A DNA stretch of 64,000 nt from assembly GCF_012844455.2 (NCBI RefSeq), contig NZ_JABBCQ020000009.1, positions 62,001-126,000 of the forward strand, read 5' to 3'. The position numbers were made by a program, and so were the translations under genes. Under the pieces are notes generated by a model. That model saw only the letters and a list, made by a program, of their open reading frames with translations, did not search any database and was not told where the DNA came from. The stretch comes from Comamonas suwonensis (lineage in GTDB: Bacteria; Pseudomonadota; Gammaproteobacteria; Burkholderiales; Burkholderiaceae_C). Below are positions 51,946-59,433 of this stretch, one piece after another (the stretch's first letter is position 1; each line of letters begins with the position of its first letter).

Positions 51946-51965
51946 AACCACCTCCAATCACCATC

Positions 51966-51991
51966 AAGCCCGCTGCCGCGGGCTTTTTTTT
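51966..51991 (+). terminator. Terminator after the CI-like gene
   Basis: AGCCCGC-TGC-GCGGGCT stem followed by eight T. Confidence 0.9.
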
Positions 51992-52021
51992 CGCCTGTAG
52001 CTAACAGCTTGCAAAATTAAT

Positions 52022-52065
52022 TTAGCTTTAGGCTATTGACACAAACATTAGCCTGAAGCTAAAGT
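52022..52065 (+). promoter_or_regulatory. Early rightward promoter with two CI operators
   Basis: Operators TTAGCTTTAGGCTAT (52022-52036) and TTAGCCTGAAGCTAA (52048-52062) surround a promoter with -35 TTGACA (52036-52041), 18-nt spacer and -10 TAAAGT (52060-52065). It mirrors the leftward promoter and is the source of the rightward transcript. Confidence 0.78.
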
Positions 52066-52842
52066 TCATCCGTCGCAGCAATAAACCGCAGCGATGGGTG
52101 CCAAGTGATCGAGCCGCGCCCCTAGCCCTTTAACAACAGAGCTTGAGAACAGATTGGTTGAGGTGGTCGCTGAAAACGCGTAAGAAGTTCAGCGGGAAGC
52201 AGGACGGTTGCCCGCCCTGCCCCACTCGGTCACAGCATCAAAAGGAACACGACAAAACCTATTGCACGAATGCACTTGGCTACATCGATGTTGATGCTCA
52301 CACGCACAGAAGTCTTCATTGGATTGCTCCGGTGAAGACCCGTGGCCACGGGTCAATAACCCGCTACGACTTATTACGCGCCGTTGCTAGCGCGGCCAGC
52401 CTCTTACCGCGAATAGGAGTCTGGCTTCGGCTCAGTACTTGTGGCGCCACTCTTGTCGCCGAGCAGGCAGGGACATCCATCCCTATGGCATCACCAGCAC
52501 TTCACCTTAAGCGGCTTGACGAGCCGCAGTGGGCGTTGTCGGGCGCCCAGCGCAAGTATCGCAGATGACCACCTCATCCAATCTGCTCTCAGCTCCAAGG
52601 ATGCCTATGTAGTTCGCCGCACCAATGCGCGGCGTCCCCAGGCACAAGCACCAGCGGGCATGGCCGCTGCTCTGCGCGGGTAGTCCTGCCCGTTTCCAGT
52701 CCTGCCAAAGCGCGGTACACGGTCAAACAGGTGAGGTTTACAGGGATACCAAGAACAGCAAAGCCCTCTGCGCAAGCAGCGCCAGCCCCTGAGCGACATC
52801 AGGGGCACAAACCATAGCCTTGCGTGCAGGGCTGCGGCTTGA
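52066..52842 (+). other. Long leader/intergenic region after the rightward promoter
   Basis: About 780 bp without a convincing gene. A 141-codon frame (52143-52568) has no good start signal or recognisable domain. A GCCCCTGA/TCAGGGGC hairpin lies near 52786-52807. In lambdoid phages such leaders carry nut-like or antitermination signals; that role is a guess here. Confidence 0.45.
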
Positions 52843-52929
52843 ATGCAAGCATCAGAGTTTTTGCATGCTTGCAATTCTTAGAAATGCTCGCTACATTGCA
52901 AGCATCAAAACTTTAAAGAATGCTTGCAA
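52843..52929. promoter_or_regulatory. Four ATGCTTGCA repeats before the P63C gene
   Basis: ATGCAAGCAT (52843), ATGCTTGCA (52865), TTGCAAGCAT (52896) and ATGCTTGCAA (52920) occur in alternating orientation within 87 bp. The last one abuts the ATG at 52930, where no Shine-Dalgarno sequence is seen. This is a likely autoregulatory operator array around a second promoter. Confidence 0.65.
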
Positions 52930-53904
52930 ATGTCTGAGGAAAAGAAACCGAAACGCGCCGCGGGTGCTAAGGCATTAGCGGCAAAGATGACTCCTGAAGA
53001 GAGGGCGAGTAGAGCAAAGAAAGGTGCGGCAGCCAGATGGGGGCTCAAGGCTACTCACAAAGGTAATTTTCTTGAAGCCCTTGGTGTCGATGTTGACTGC
53101 TACGTCCTTAATGACATCGAAAAAACTGCAGTCATTAGTCAGCGCGGCATGGCTTCGGCGCTACAACTTGGCGGCGGTGGTGGCACTGCACTTCCTCGCT
53201 TTATTGAAGGAAAAACGGCATCCAAAGCCCTGGGTGCGGAAATCTCAAAAAAGGTAGCTAGCCCTTTGATTTTTAAGGGTGACATCCCGGGGGTGAATGC
53301 CCCTCCGATCGGTGACGTCCATGGATACGATGTCGGCCTTCTGATCGACATTTGTAAAGCTCTTGTTCTGGCAAATGCCAAGGGAGAGATGCTCAAAAGC
53401 CAAGCCAACATTGTTGCGCAAGCGAATGTCATATTGGCAGCATCCGCCAAGGCTGGGATCCAAGGCCTTGTATATGCATTAGCTGGTTACGATCGCACAA
53501 AAGAGGAAGTCATCGAAGCGTACAAATTGTACGTACGCGAAGAGGCCCGGGAGTACGAAAAGGAGTTCTCGCCTAACTTGTATGAGCAGTGGTATCGACT
53601 GTATGGGATTGCTCAATACGAGCGTGGTCGCCCGTGGGAGTTTCGCTACCTTACTATCGATCACATCTATAGGCCGCTTGCAAACAGTCACGGGAAGGTG
53701 TTCGACTTGGCAAAGCTAAACAAAGCTGAGAATGGTGAGAAGGGTGAAAAAATTCACCAATTTCTCTCTGAAATCGGCGTAAAGGCTCTGCGCACTCAAG
53801 TCGGCATGATTCTTGGTATTGCAACCGTCTCGGATACGCGGGAGCAGTACGAAAAGTACATCACCGAAAAAGTGTACGGACAGAAAGAGCTGAAGTTTGA
53901 TTGA
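52930..53904 (+). CDS. P63C-domain phage protein
   Basis: The 324-residue protein has a basic Lys/Ala-rich N-terminus (KKPKRAAGAKALAAKMTPEE, RASRAKKGAAARWG), possibly DNA-binding. The C-terminal P63C region is YEKEFSPNLYEQWYRLYG, then GRPWEFRYLTIDHIYRPLA. P63C proteins are widespread in prophages and of unknown function; a regulatory role is often assumed. The ATG at 52930 is preferred over an upstream TTG. The surrounding repeats suggest self-control, and a terminator follows the gene. Confidence 0.8.
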   Translation: MSEEKKPKRAAGAKALAAKMTPEERASRAKKGAAARWGLKATHKGNFLEALGVDVDCYVLNDIEKTAVISQRGMASALQLGGGGGTALPRFIEGKTASKALGAEISKKVASPLIFKGDIPGVNAPPIGDVHGYDVGLLIDICKALVLANAKGEMLKSQANIVAQANVILAASAKAGIQGLVYALAGYDRTKEEVIEAYKLYVREEAREYEKEFSPNLYEQWYRLYGIAQYERGRPWEFRYLTIDHIYRPLANSHGKVFDLAKLNKAENGEKGEKIHQFLSEIGVKALRTQVGMILGIATVSDTREQYEKYITEKVYGQKELKFD

Positions 53905-53939
53905 CAGCTAGTCTGCCCAGTGCAGGTTTTCTTTTACCA

Positions 53940-53966
53940 GCCACCCCTTGAGGTGGCATTTTTTGC
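53940..53966 (+). terminator. Terminator after the P63C gene
   Basis: GCCACC-loop-GGTGGC followed by ATTTTTT. Confidence 0.85.
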
Positions 53967-54043
53967 GTCCGGAGATTCTGAAATGTGAGCGAGTAGCCAG
54001 CATGCGGCATGCATGTGCCCTCCCCCGCAGGGCTAAGCGGGGC

Positions 54044-54081
54044 CAAAACAAAAGCGTCTTCATCCGAGGGCGCTTTTGTTT
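54044..54081 (+). terminator. Strong hairpin before the DUF1281 gene
   Basis: An AACAAAAGCG/CGCTTTTGTT stem with GC inside is followed by TTTTC. A CCCCGC/GCGGGG hairpin sits just before it (54025-54042). The terminator ends 16 nt before the next start codon, an arrangement repeated along this transcription unit. Confidence 0.75.
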
Positions 54082-54096
54082 TTTCAAGGAGCAAAG

Positions 54097-54744
54097 ATGC
54101 CAAATTGGGTCACGAACAAAGTGCTAGCTTCGCAGGCTGTAATTGAGGCCGCGACCAATCAACAAGGGCGATTTGATTTCAGCAAGGCTATGCCATCGCC
54201 GTGCATCGTGGGATCGGACTGGAATGGGATCAGCATGAGCGCCGAAACCATGGCAGAGACTGTAGTTGGACGGGCGCTTTCGGATCACCCCTTGCTTCGA
54301 GCACTGGAAGCCCAAAGCCGCGAGGCAGCAGACATCAAACAGCTGGATGACGAGAGCTTTGAGCAGTTCATCGGAATGCTGCGCAACCATCGAGCCTGCG
54401 GCTACCTGCACGACATGGATTTCGCTCGCAAAGAATGGGGCACCAAGTGGAATGCTTGCGAAGGGGTGGTTGATTCGCAGAACGGAACTGCTCAATTCGA
54501 TACAGCCTGGGCTTGTCCAAAGCCTATCTTTGTGGCGCTCTCCAAGCAGTTTCCACAGGAAGTGATCACCATTACTTACGCAGACGAGGACATAGGCAGC
54601 AACTGCGGCATGTTCAAGCTGAAGAACGGCGAGGTGATTGAGGCGGATGAGGCTCAGCCATGGCGCGAGATGTCGGAGGAGCAAAAAGCGAAGTGGACAG
54701 CCTTCGCCTATGAGGTGAAAGGCTGGAAGCCCGAAGAAGAATAG
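54097..54744 (+). CDS. DUF1281-like (MPNWV) phage/plasmid protein
   Basis: The 215-residue product opens MPNWVTNKVLASQAVIEAA, the recognisable start of DUF1281/YubB-like ferredoxin-fold proteins. An aromatic C-terminal part follows (AWACPKPIFVALSKQFP, YADEDIGSNCGMFKLKNGEV). Function is unknown; homologues occur on plasmids and prophages. AAGGAG precedes the ATG at 54097. Confidence 0.7.
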   Translation: MPNWVTNKVLASQAVIEAATNQQGRFDFSKAMPSPCIVGSDWNGISMSAETMAETVVGRALSDHPLLRALEAQSREAADIKQLDDESFEQFIGMLRNHRACGYLHDMDFARKEWGTKWNACEGVVDSQNGTAQFDTAWACPKPIFVALSKQFPQEVITITYADEDIGSNCGMFKLKNGEVIEADEAQPWREMSEEQKAKWTAFAYEVKGWKPEEE

Positions 54745-54792
54745 CAACAGCCGGCCACCATCACGACTTGCCGGCGTAAGCGGCAGCCATCC

Positions 54793-54990
54793 GGCGTGAC
54801 CACTCTAGCGAGTACGTTTGATCTCTGGAATTAGCCAGAGCAAGCGGTGATCAGGATCTTCGGCGCGGCCTCCGCTCCGTTGGCGAACAGTGGTCACGCC
54901 AGATGGCGCAGCACCTTTTATTAACCTAAGTGCGCATTTTTTCTGCCTGACCCTCATCGGGCAGAAGAAAGCTGCGCCATCTACCTTTTT
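54793..54990 (+). ncRNA. Candidate two-domain structured RNA
   Basis: Two perfect 12-bp stems lie back to back. P1 is GGCGTGACCACT (54793-54804) with 54889-54900. P2 is AGATGGCGCAGC (54901-54912) with 54971-54982. Inside P1 is a CTCTGG/CCAGAG hairpin. Inside P2 a stem of up to 11 pairs (54937-54947 with 54960-54970) stacks directly on P2. Six T follow at 54985-54990. The region between the two flanking genes is otherwise non-coding. The strand is assumed from gene direction; no known RNA family is recognised. Confidence 0.6.
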
Positions 54991-55066
54991 TAGCCGGGCC
55001 TGGGAAATCTCCTCCCTCTCTATTACTTCCCCAGGCGCGCCCCGAAAGGGAACCGGCTCTTTATTC

Positions 55067-55097
55067 AAGCCCGCAGCAACCGTCCGCGGGCTTTTTT
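55067..55097 (+). terminator. Terminator upstream of the exonuclease gene
   Basis: AAGCCCGC-loop-GCGGGCTT followed by T-run; ends 22 nt before the TTG start. Confidence 0.85.
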
Positions 55098-55118
55098 CTT
55101 TGCCCACAGGAGACAAAC

Positions 55119-55688
55119 TTGATTATCAAAGCCTCGCATATCGTGCTGGACCTCGAAACCCGCAGCACTAAGCCGAATGCCATCGTCGCGTCTATCGGCG
55201 CGGTTGCCATCAGCCCAGACCTGCAGCTGCTGACCAACGAATTCCACATCCCGCTGGCCCAAAACCTGCAATTCCCACGCCACGAAGACCCAGACACCAT
55301 GCGCTGGTGGGCAGAGCAGTCCACAGAAGCGCGCTATGCGTCCATCATGGCAGCTCAGACGGTGCTGCCAAGCCAAGCGCTGCGCGACTTCGCAGCCTGG
55401 GTAGCCAGCGTTGCAGACCCAGAAAAGGTGAAGGTCTGGGGCAATGGATCCGTCTTCGACAACGTGATCTTGCGCAGCCTCTATGACACGTTTGACCAGC
55501 AGCCCCCATGGGAATGGCGCTTTGACCGCGACATGCGAACCATCCTGGACCTGCACCCCACGGCAAAGGATGTGGGTGACTTTGTGGGCGTGAAGCACAT
55601 CGCCATCGATGACGCGCGCCACGAGGCTAAGCAGTTGGTCAAGGCTCTCTCGCTGCATCAAAGCCTATCGGCCAAGGGAGCTTTGTGA
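55119..55688 (+). CDS. 3'-5' exonuclease (DEDD / Rv2179c-like)
   Basis: The start is a TTG behind AGGAG. The 189-residue protein has the exonuclease motifs: DLETRSTKPNAIVASIGAVA (DxE), then WGNGSVFDNVILRSLY (Asp in motif II) and HIAIDDARHEAKQL (motif III). It matches the small phage 3'-5' exoribonuclease/DNase group like Rv2179c. A role in nucleic-acid turnover or recombination is inferred. Confidence 0.82.
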   Translation: MIIKASHIVLDLETRSTKPNAIVASIGAVAISPDLQLLTNEFHIPLAQNLQFPRHEDPDTMRWWAEQSTEARYASIMAAQTVLPSQALRDFAAWVASVADPEKVKVWGNGSVFDNVILRSLYDTFDQQPPWEWRFDRDMRTILDLHPTAKDVGDFVGVKHIAIDDARHEAKQLVKALSLHQSLSAKGAL

Positions 55689-55689
55689 C

Positions 55690-55848
55690 ATGGCCGCTCA
55701 TCCGCCTCGCACTTCAACGGATAGCACCACCTCAGGAACAAAACTGCTGATCGCCCTGCAGTGGGCACTGGCTGCTATCGGCATCTTCGGCCTGACAGGC
55801 GCGGCTGCGCTGCTCATGGCCTCCACCCCAAGCGCCTGGCCACTCTGA
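55690..55848 (+). CDS. Small single-pass membrane protein
   Basis: The 52-residue protein starts at ATG 55690, two bases after the exonuclease stop. One hydrophobic helix, LIALQWALAAIGIFGLTGAA, is followed by a short tail. Location in the early region suggests a regulatory or exclusion peptide; no family is known. Confidence 0.55.
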   Translation: MAAHPPRTSTDSTTSGTKLLIALQWALAAIGIFGLTGAAALLMASTPSAWPL

Positions 55849-55906
55849 CCATCAATCAACTTTTATAGCTACTCGCGCTTTATTCATAAGCGTTAGAGGC
55901 AAATTT

Positions 55907-56236
55907 ATGCATTTTCAAGACGCTTATGAATTGGTGAGAGTCTTCGGGCCGCGCGCCACCGCACGCACCCTGAGCAAAGCCACTGGCATCTCTGCCCGCA
56001 CCTTGGTCCGCCTGGCGACGGAGAGCGGCATCACCCTGCGCACCACGATTGAGCCGATCGCAGGGATTGAGCACCTGCCAGGCCTGCCCAACTTCACCGA
56101 AAGCCGTGCTTGGCGCGGCGGGACCACTCACCACATTGATTTATCCAAAGCAGGAGACAGCCCCGGCTATCTATCCCTGCTCATTCACCAATCTGGCGTG
56201 CAAGGCCACGACGATGAGGACGACAACGATGACTAA
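55907..56236 (+). CDS. Small helix-turn-helix-type phage protein
   Basis: The 109-residue protein has a probable helix-turn-helix at residues about 15-45 (RATARTLSKATGISARTLVRLATES). The tail is acidic (GHDDEDDNDD). GAGGCAAATTT stands before the ATG. The gene overlaps the next start by 8 bp. A DNA-binding regulator is likely, but no family is named. Confidence 0.55.
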   Translation: MHFQDAYELVRVFGPRATARTLSKATGISARTLVRLATESGITLRTTIEPIAGIEHLPGLPNFTESRAWRGGTTHHIDLSKAGDSPGYLSLLIHQSGVQGHDDEDDNDD

Positions 56237-56447
56237 AGCCCTTTACGCAATCGCTCTGGCGATCCTCTCCGTGACGCTTGTGCTTCTGTGGATCTCTGGG
56301 CCAGCCCAGGCAGAGGAAGAACCCAGCGAACCACCATCCCCGACCGGCACTGTTCGTATGGCCGCCCGCGATGCGTTCGCCTGCCCCGGCATGCATGCCG
56401 AATGGCTGGACGAGAAGACTGTGCAATGCCTGAAAGTGAGCCCCTGA
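56229..56447 (+). CDS. Small exported protein, unknown
   Basis: The 72-residue protein has a signal peptide (MTKALYAIALAILSVTLVLL, cleavage after AQA) and a short mature part with two Cys (AFACPGM, VQCLKV). It overlaps the previous gene and its stop overlaps the next start (TGATG). No function is assigned. Confidence 0.6.
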   Translation: MTKALYAIALAILSVTLVLLWISGPAQAEEEPSEPPSPTGTVRMAARDAFACPGMHAEWLDEKTVQCLKVSP

Positions 56448-57658
56448 TGTTCAAGAGCATGATCATTTACCGCATTGCCGAGAGCTGGCAAAGCGACCTG
56501 CAGGTGTTGGCTGATGCCCTGCAAAAGACATTGTTTGCCGAGTGCGGAGCGACGCAAGAGCGATCTGTGGGCTGGGTTCCGCCGCGCGGCGAGCAGCATG
56601 GCCCGCTGGTTGAATCCGTGGCCGGTCAATGGGTGATGCGCTTCATGACGGAAGCCAAGGTTCTGCCCGCTAGCGTGATCAATCGCAAGGTCAACGAGAA
56701 GGCAGAAGCCATTGAGAAGGTCGAGGGCCGCAAGCCGGGCAAGAAAGAGAAAAAGGACCTGAAGGACGAGGCCAAGCTAGATCTGCTGCCCATGGCCTTC
56801 ACCAAGCAAGGTGCCATGTGGGTCTGGATCGACCCGCAGGCACGCACGCTAGTGCTCGACACCAGTGCCCAAGGCCGCGCCGATGAAGTCGTCACGTTGC
56901 TGGTTGAAGGCCTGCCGGGCTTCGCGCTGGCCTTGCTGGATACCCAAACCAGCCCGCAGGCGGCCATGGCGCATTGGCTGATGACGCAGGAGCCGCCCAC
57001 CGGCTTCACCGCAGACCGAGAGACAGAGCTGAAAGCGGCCGACGAATCCAAGGCAGTCGTGCGCTACGCCCGTCACCCGCTCGACATTGATGAGGTTCGC
57101 CAGCACATCGAGCACGGAAAGATGCCCACCAAACTGGCGATGACCTGGGACGACCGCGTGAGCTTCGTTCTGACCGAAGGCCTGCAGATCAAGAACATCG
57201 CGCTGCTGGATGCGGTCATGGACGGTAACAGCAAGGACGACAGCGGCTTTGATACCGATGTGACGATTGCCACCGGCGAGCTGTCGCGCCTGATCCCCGA
57301 TCTGATCGAAGCACTGGGTGGTGAAGGTCGAACCGGCCTGGGCGACCTGCCCGCCTCGCTTCAGAACGCGCCTGCTGCGGAAACTCTGCCTGCAAGCACT
57401 GCCAGGACCGCGCCCGCCCCTCACTGCGAAGCTGCTGGCGACGGTCCAGACCCGCTCTATGCCGAGGCCGTTGAACTGGTGCGCAAGGACCGGAAGCCAA
57501 GCATCTCCTATGTGCAGCGCAAGCTGCTGATCGGCTACAACCGCGCCGCAGCACTGCTAGAGCGCATGGAAGCCGAGGGGCTGGTGTCACGAATGGGTGC
57601 CAGCGGGCAACGCGCGCTCCTAACGCCCGCTACCCAGGCCCCCAGCGCCAGCAACTGA
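56447..57658 (+). CDS. RdgC fused to an FtsK gamma-type winged helix
   Basis: The 403-residue product starts at 56447 (MFKSMIIYRIAESWQ), overlapping the previous stop. Residues 1-300 match RdgC: FAECGATQERSVGWVPPRG, FMTEAKVLPASVINRKVNEK, LDLLPMAF, QGLQIKN-like EGLQIKNIALLDAV. RdgC forms a DNA-encircling ring that limits RecA. Residues about 340-395 (DPLYAEAVELVRKDRKPSIS, YVQRKLLIGYNRAAALLERM) match the FtsK gamma domain, which reads KOPS sequences and activates XerD. The two parts are linked by an Ala/Pro-rich stretch. I know of no standard RdgC with this domain. A role in prophage recombination or replication is inferred. Confidence 0.85.
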   Translation: MFKSMIIYRIAESWQSDLQVLADALQKTLFAECGATQERSVGWVPPRGEQHGPLVESVAGQWVMRFMTEAKVLPASVINRKVNEKAEAIEKVEGRKPGKKEKKDLKDEAKLDLLPMAFTKQGAMWVWIDPQARTLVLDTSAQGRADEVVTLLVEGLPGFALALLDTQTSPQAAMAHWLMTQEPPTGFTADRETELKAADESKAVVRYARHPLDIDEVRQHIEHGKMPTKLAMTWDDRVSFVLTEGLQIKNIALLDAVMDGNSKDDSGFDTDVTIATGELSRLIPDLIEALGGEGRTGLGDLPASLQNAPAAETLPASTARTAPAPHCEAAGDGPDPLYAEAVELVRKDRKPSISYVQRKLLIGYNRAAALLERMEAEGLVSRMGASGQRALLTPATQAPSASN

Positions 57659-57715
57659 CAATCTATTCATAGATTTGCATGAACCGGGCCGCGCGCCCAC
57701 ATCAATGAATCGTCT

Positions 57716-57741
57716 GCCCGCCACTGCGCGGGCTTTTTTTT
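57716..57741 (+). terminator. Terminator before the DGR
   Basis: GCCCGC-loop-GCGGGC with eight T; ends 18 nt before the GTG start of DGR target 1. Confidence 0.88.
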
Positions 57742-57759
57742 CGTCCAAAGGAGAACCCC

Positions 57760-58347
57760 GTGCAGATTCATACACAGAACGTCATCATCCTTCCGCCAAC
57801 CGCAACTGCTGACGCCATGGCAAGCATGGAGCGGCTCATGCAAAGCATTGGCCGCGCCGAAGCCCCGGCAGTCGCAGCCCAGCCAGACGGCAGGCCACAG
57901 ATTGGTAGCTACTGGCCAGGCCAGGGCGGGCTCTACGCTGGTGACATGCGAGGCGACGACGGAACGATCTATGGACTGATCGTGTCCGACTGCGGCGATA
58001 CCAAGGACGCCGGCTCAGCCAAGTGGGGTCCAGATGGTGAACGTGACCTGTCCCACTGGGATGGCCTGGATAACACTCGCCGCTTAGGCAACGAATGCCC
58101 AGCAGCAAAGCTGGCCGCCACGCACTCAGCAGACGAGCACAAGGACTTCTACCTCCCAGCCCGCCGCGAGCTGCAACTGGCCGCTGCAAATGTGCCTCAT
58201 CTTTTCGGCGATGAGAGCTGGTACTGGAGTAGCACCCACTACGGCCAGAGCACCGCCTGGGCCGTCGATTTTGAGTACGGGAGCACGTACGACAACTTCC
58301 GGTACGTCGAGTTCCGAGTTCGTCCCGTCCGCAGATTCATCTATTGA
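57760..58347 (+). CDS. DGR target protein 1 (DUF1566/C-type-lectin-like fold)
   Basis: The start is a GTG with AAGGAG 8 nt before. The 195-residue protein has a DUF1566-type domain: YWPGQGGLYAGDMRGDDGTI, then FYLPARRELQLAAANVPHLF and DESWYWSSTHYGQSTAWAVD. It ends in the variable repeat and the fixed VEFRVRPVR tail. No signal peptide, membrane anchor or virion-attachment motif is evident. The N-terminal 50 residues are a Gln/Ala-rich extension. Binding specificity should be set by about ten diversified codons in the last 30 residues. The ligand is unknown. Confidence 0.88.
   Translation: MQIHTQNVIILPPTATADAMASMERLMQSIGRAEAPAVAAQPDGRPQIGSYWPGQGGLYAGDMRGDDGTIYGLIVSDCGDTKDAGSAKWGPDGERDLSHWDGLDNTRRLGNECPAAKLAATHSADEHKDFYLPARRELQLAAANVPHLFGDESWYWSSTHYGQSTAWAVDFEYGSTYDNFRYVEFRVRPVRRFIY
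58256..58334 (+). repeat. DGR variable repeat VR1
   Basis: The 79-bp segment differs from the template (59337-59415) at 10 positions, each of which is adenine in the template. Both flanks are identical. The invariant 3' end (GTTCCGAGTTCGTCCCGTCC) is the likely initiation-of-mutagenic-homing region. Confidence 0.95.
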
Positions 58348-58389
58348 TCCCTTCAGCCCTTCCCTTCAATCCCACCAATGGAGCATCCA

Positions 58390-58791
58390 ATGAGCACCAC
58401 ACCCGCAATCAACCAACCCTGGCCCGAACAGGGCGGCATCTTCATCGGCAGCCGCCTGATCGACGGCCTGGTGCACCACGTCGTCATCCCGGGCGGCATT
58501 GAGTTCGACCATACCGACATCCCATTCAGCCGGGTCGAGCAGGTGGTGGCCGAAGGCGATGAGCTGAACGGCTTTAGCGACTGGCGCGCGCCCGACAAAG
58601 AAGACCTGATGCTGGCTTATATCAACAGCCGCGAGTTCTTCGATACCGGCGGCTGGTACTGGTCACGCACTCCGGATGGCGAGCACTGGGCCTGGGCCGT
58701 CGATTTTGAGCACGGTTTCACGCACGACTGCTACCGGACCATCGAGTTCCGAGTTCGTCCCGTCCGCAGTTTTCCCGCTTCAGCGATTTAA
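58390..58791 (+). CDS. DGR target protein 2 (DUF1566/C-type-lectin-like fold)
   Basis: The 133-residue product uses the ATG at 58390 (GGAG upstream). It is homologous to target 1 along its length: PWPEQGGIFIGSRLIDGLVH, the core DWRAPDKEDLMLAYINSREF, then TGGWYWSRTPDGEHWAWAVD and the variable repeat. It lacks the N-terminal extension of target 1. It follows target 1 by 42 bp. A second target doubles the repertoire from the same template. Confidence 0.88.
   Translation: MSTTPAINQPWPEQGGIFIGSRLIDGLVHHVVIPGGIEFDHTDIPFSRVEQVVAEGDELNGFSDWRAPDKEDLMLAYINSREFFDTGGWYWSRTPDGEHWAWAVDFEHGFTHDCYRTIEFRVRPVRSFPASAI
58691..58769 (+). repeat. DGR variable repeat VR2
   Basis: The 79-bp segment differs from the template at 11 positions, all adenine in the template, and differs from VR1 only at such positions. 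A 6-bp GCGGGC/GCCCGC hairpin follows at 58798-58812, after the stop and just before the Avd gene. Confidence 0.95.
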
Positions 58792-58818
58792 CAATTTGCG
58801 GGCGTAGCCCGCCTTGGC

Positions 58819-59280
58819 ATGGCACTTCACACTGACACCGAAATCTACAAATCCACCTATGACTTGAGCAAGCTGGTCACCCTTCTGGTGGCCAACATGC
58901 CCAGGAACTTCAAGGCCGACTTCGGAGCCGAGCTGCGGCGCCGATGCATGGCGCTGGTCATGCGCACCTACGAGGCCAACACCAGTGTGGACAAAGCCGC
59001 AGTCCTGCAGCGCATGCGCATGGAGATCGAGACCGTCAATCTCTCCTTGCGCCTGGCTGTGGATCTGCGGTTGATTTCGGTTAATCAGTACAGCCGCGCC
59101 ATCGCCATCACTGACAGCATCGGCAAACAAGCCACCGGCTGGCAGAAGTACTCGGAACGCGCGCACGCTGCCGGACCGTCAAGGCAGTCCGGCCAAAGCG
59201 CCTTGGAATCTGGTCGAGCCGCTGGGCCACAAGCCCACCGAAAGGCGCAACAGGGATATCGGCAGACGCATCTGCAGTGA
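58819..59280 (+). CDS. avd: DGR accessory variability determinant (Avd)
   Basis: The 153-residue protein is a four-helix-bundle type: IYKSTYDLSKLVTLLVANMP, RNFKADFGAELRRRCMALVM, then VLQRMRMEIETVNLSLRLAV and LISVNQYSRAIAITDSIGKQ. The pattern and the order target-avd-template-RT are those of Bordetella phage BPP-1. Avd forms a pentamer that binds the RT and template RNA. The C-terminus is basic and Gln/Arg-rich, ending shortly before the template. Confidence 0.9.
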   Translation: MALHTDTEIYKSTYDLSKLVTLLVANMPRNFKADFGAELRRRCMALVMRTYEANTSVDKAAVLQRMRMEIETVNLSLRLAVDLRLISVNQYSRAIAITDSIGKQATGWQKYSERAHAAGPSRQSGQSALESGRAAGPQAHRKAQQGYRQTHLQ

Positions 59281-59336
59281 TCTCGCGCAGTTTGCCCGCT
59301 GAAATCTCGGCGGGCCGACGTGATCCGCTCGGCGCC

Positions 59337-59415
59337 CCTGGGCCGTCGATTTTGAGAACGGAAACACGAACAACAACAACCGGAACAACGAGTTCCGAGT
59401 TCGTCCCGTCCGCAG
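59337..59415 (+). other. DGR template repeat (TR)
   Basis: The 79-bp non-coding template lies between avd and the RT gene. It contains a run of AAC codons in register with the target frame (18 adenines in the 33 bp between two invariant GAG triplets). It is transcribed and copied with adenine-specific errors into VR1 and VR2. The frame here does not encode a target-like protein. Confidence 0.95.
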
Positions 59416-59433
59416 ACTCCACCGAGAAACTTT

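Noticed and set aside
52143-52568. Gene of 141 codons after the rightward promoter
   Set aside because: No Shine-Dalgarno sequence, no domain, atypical composition, and competing frames of similar length; kept only as part of the leader description.
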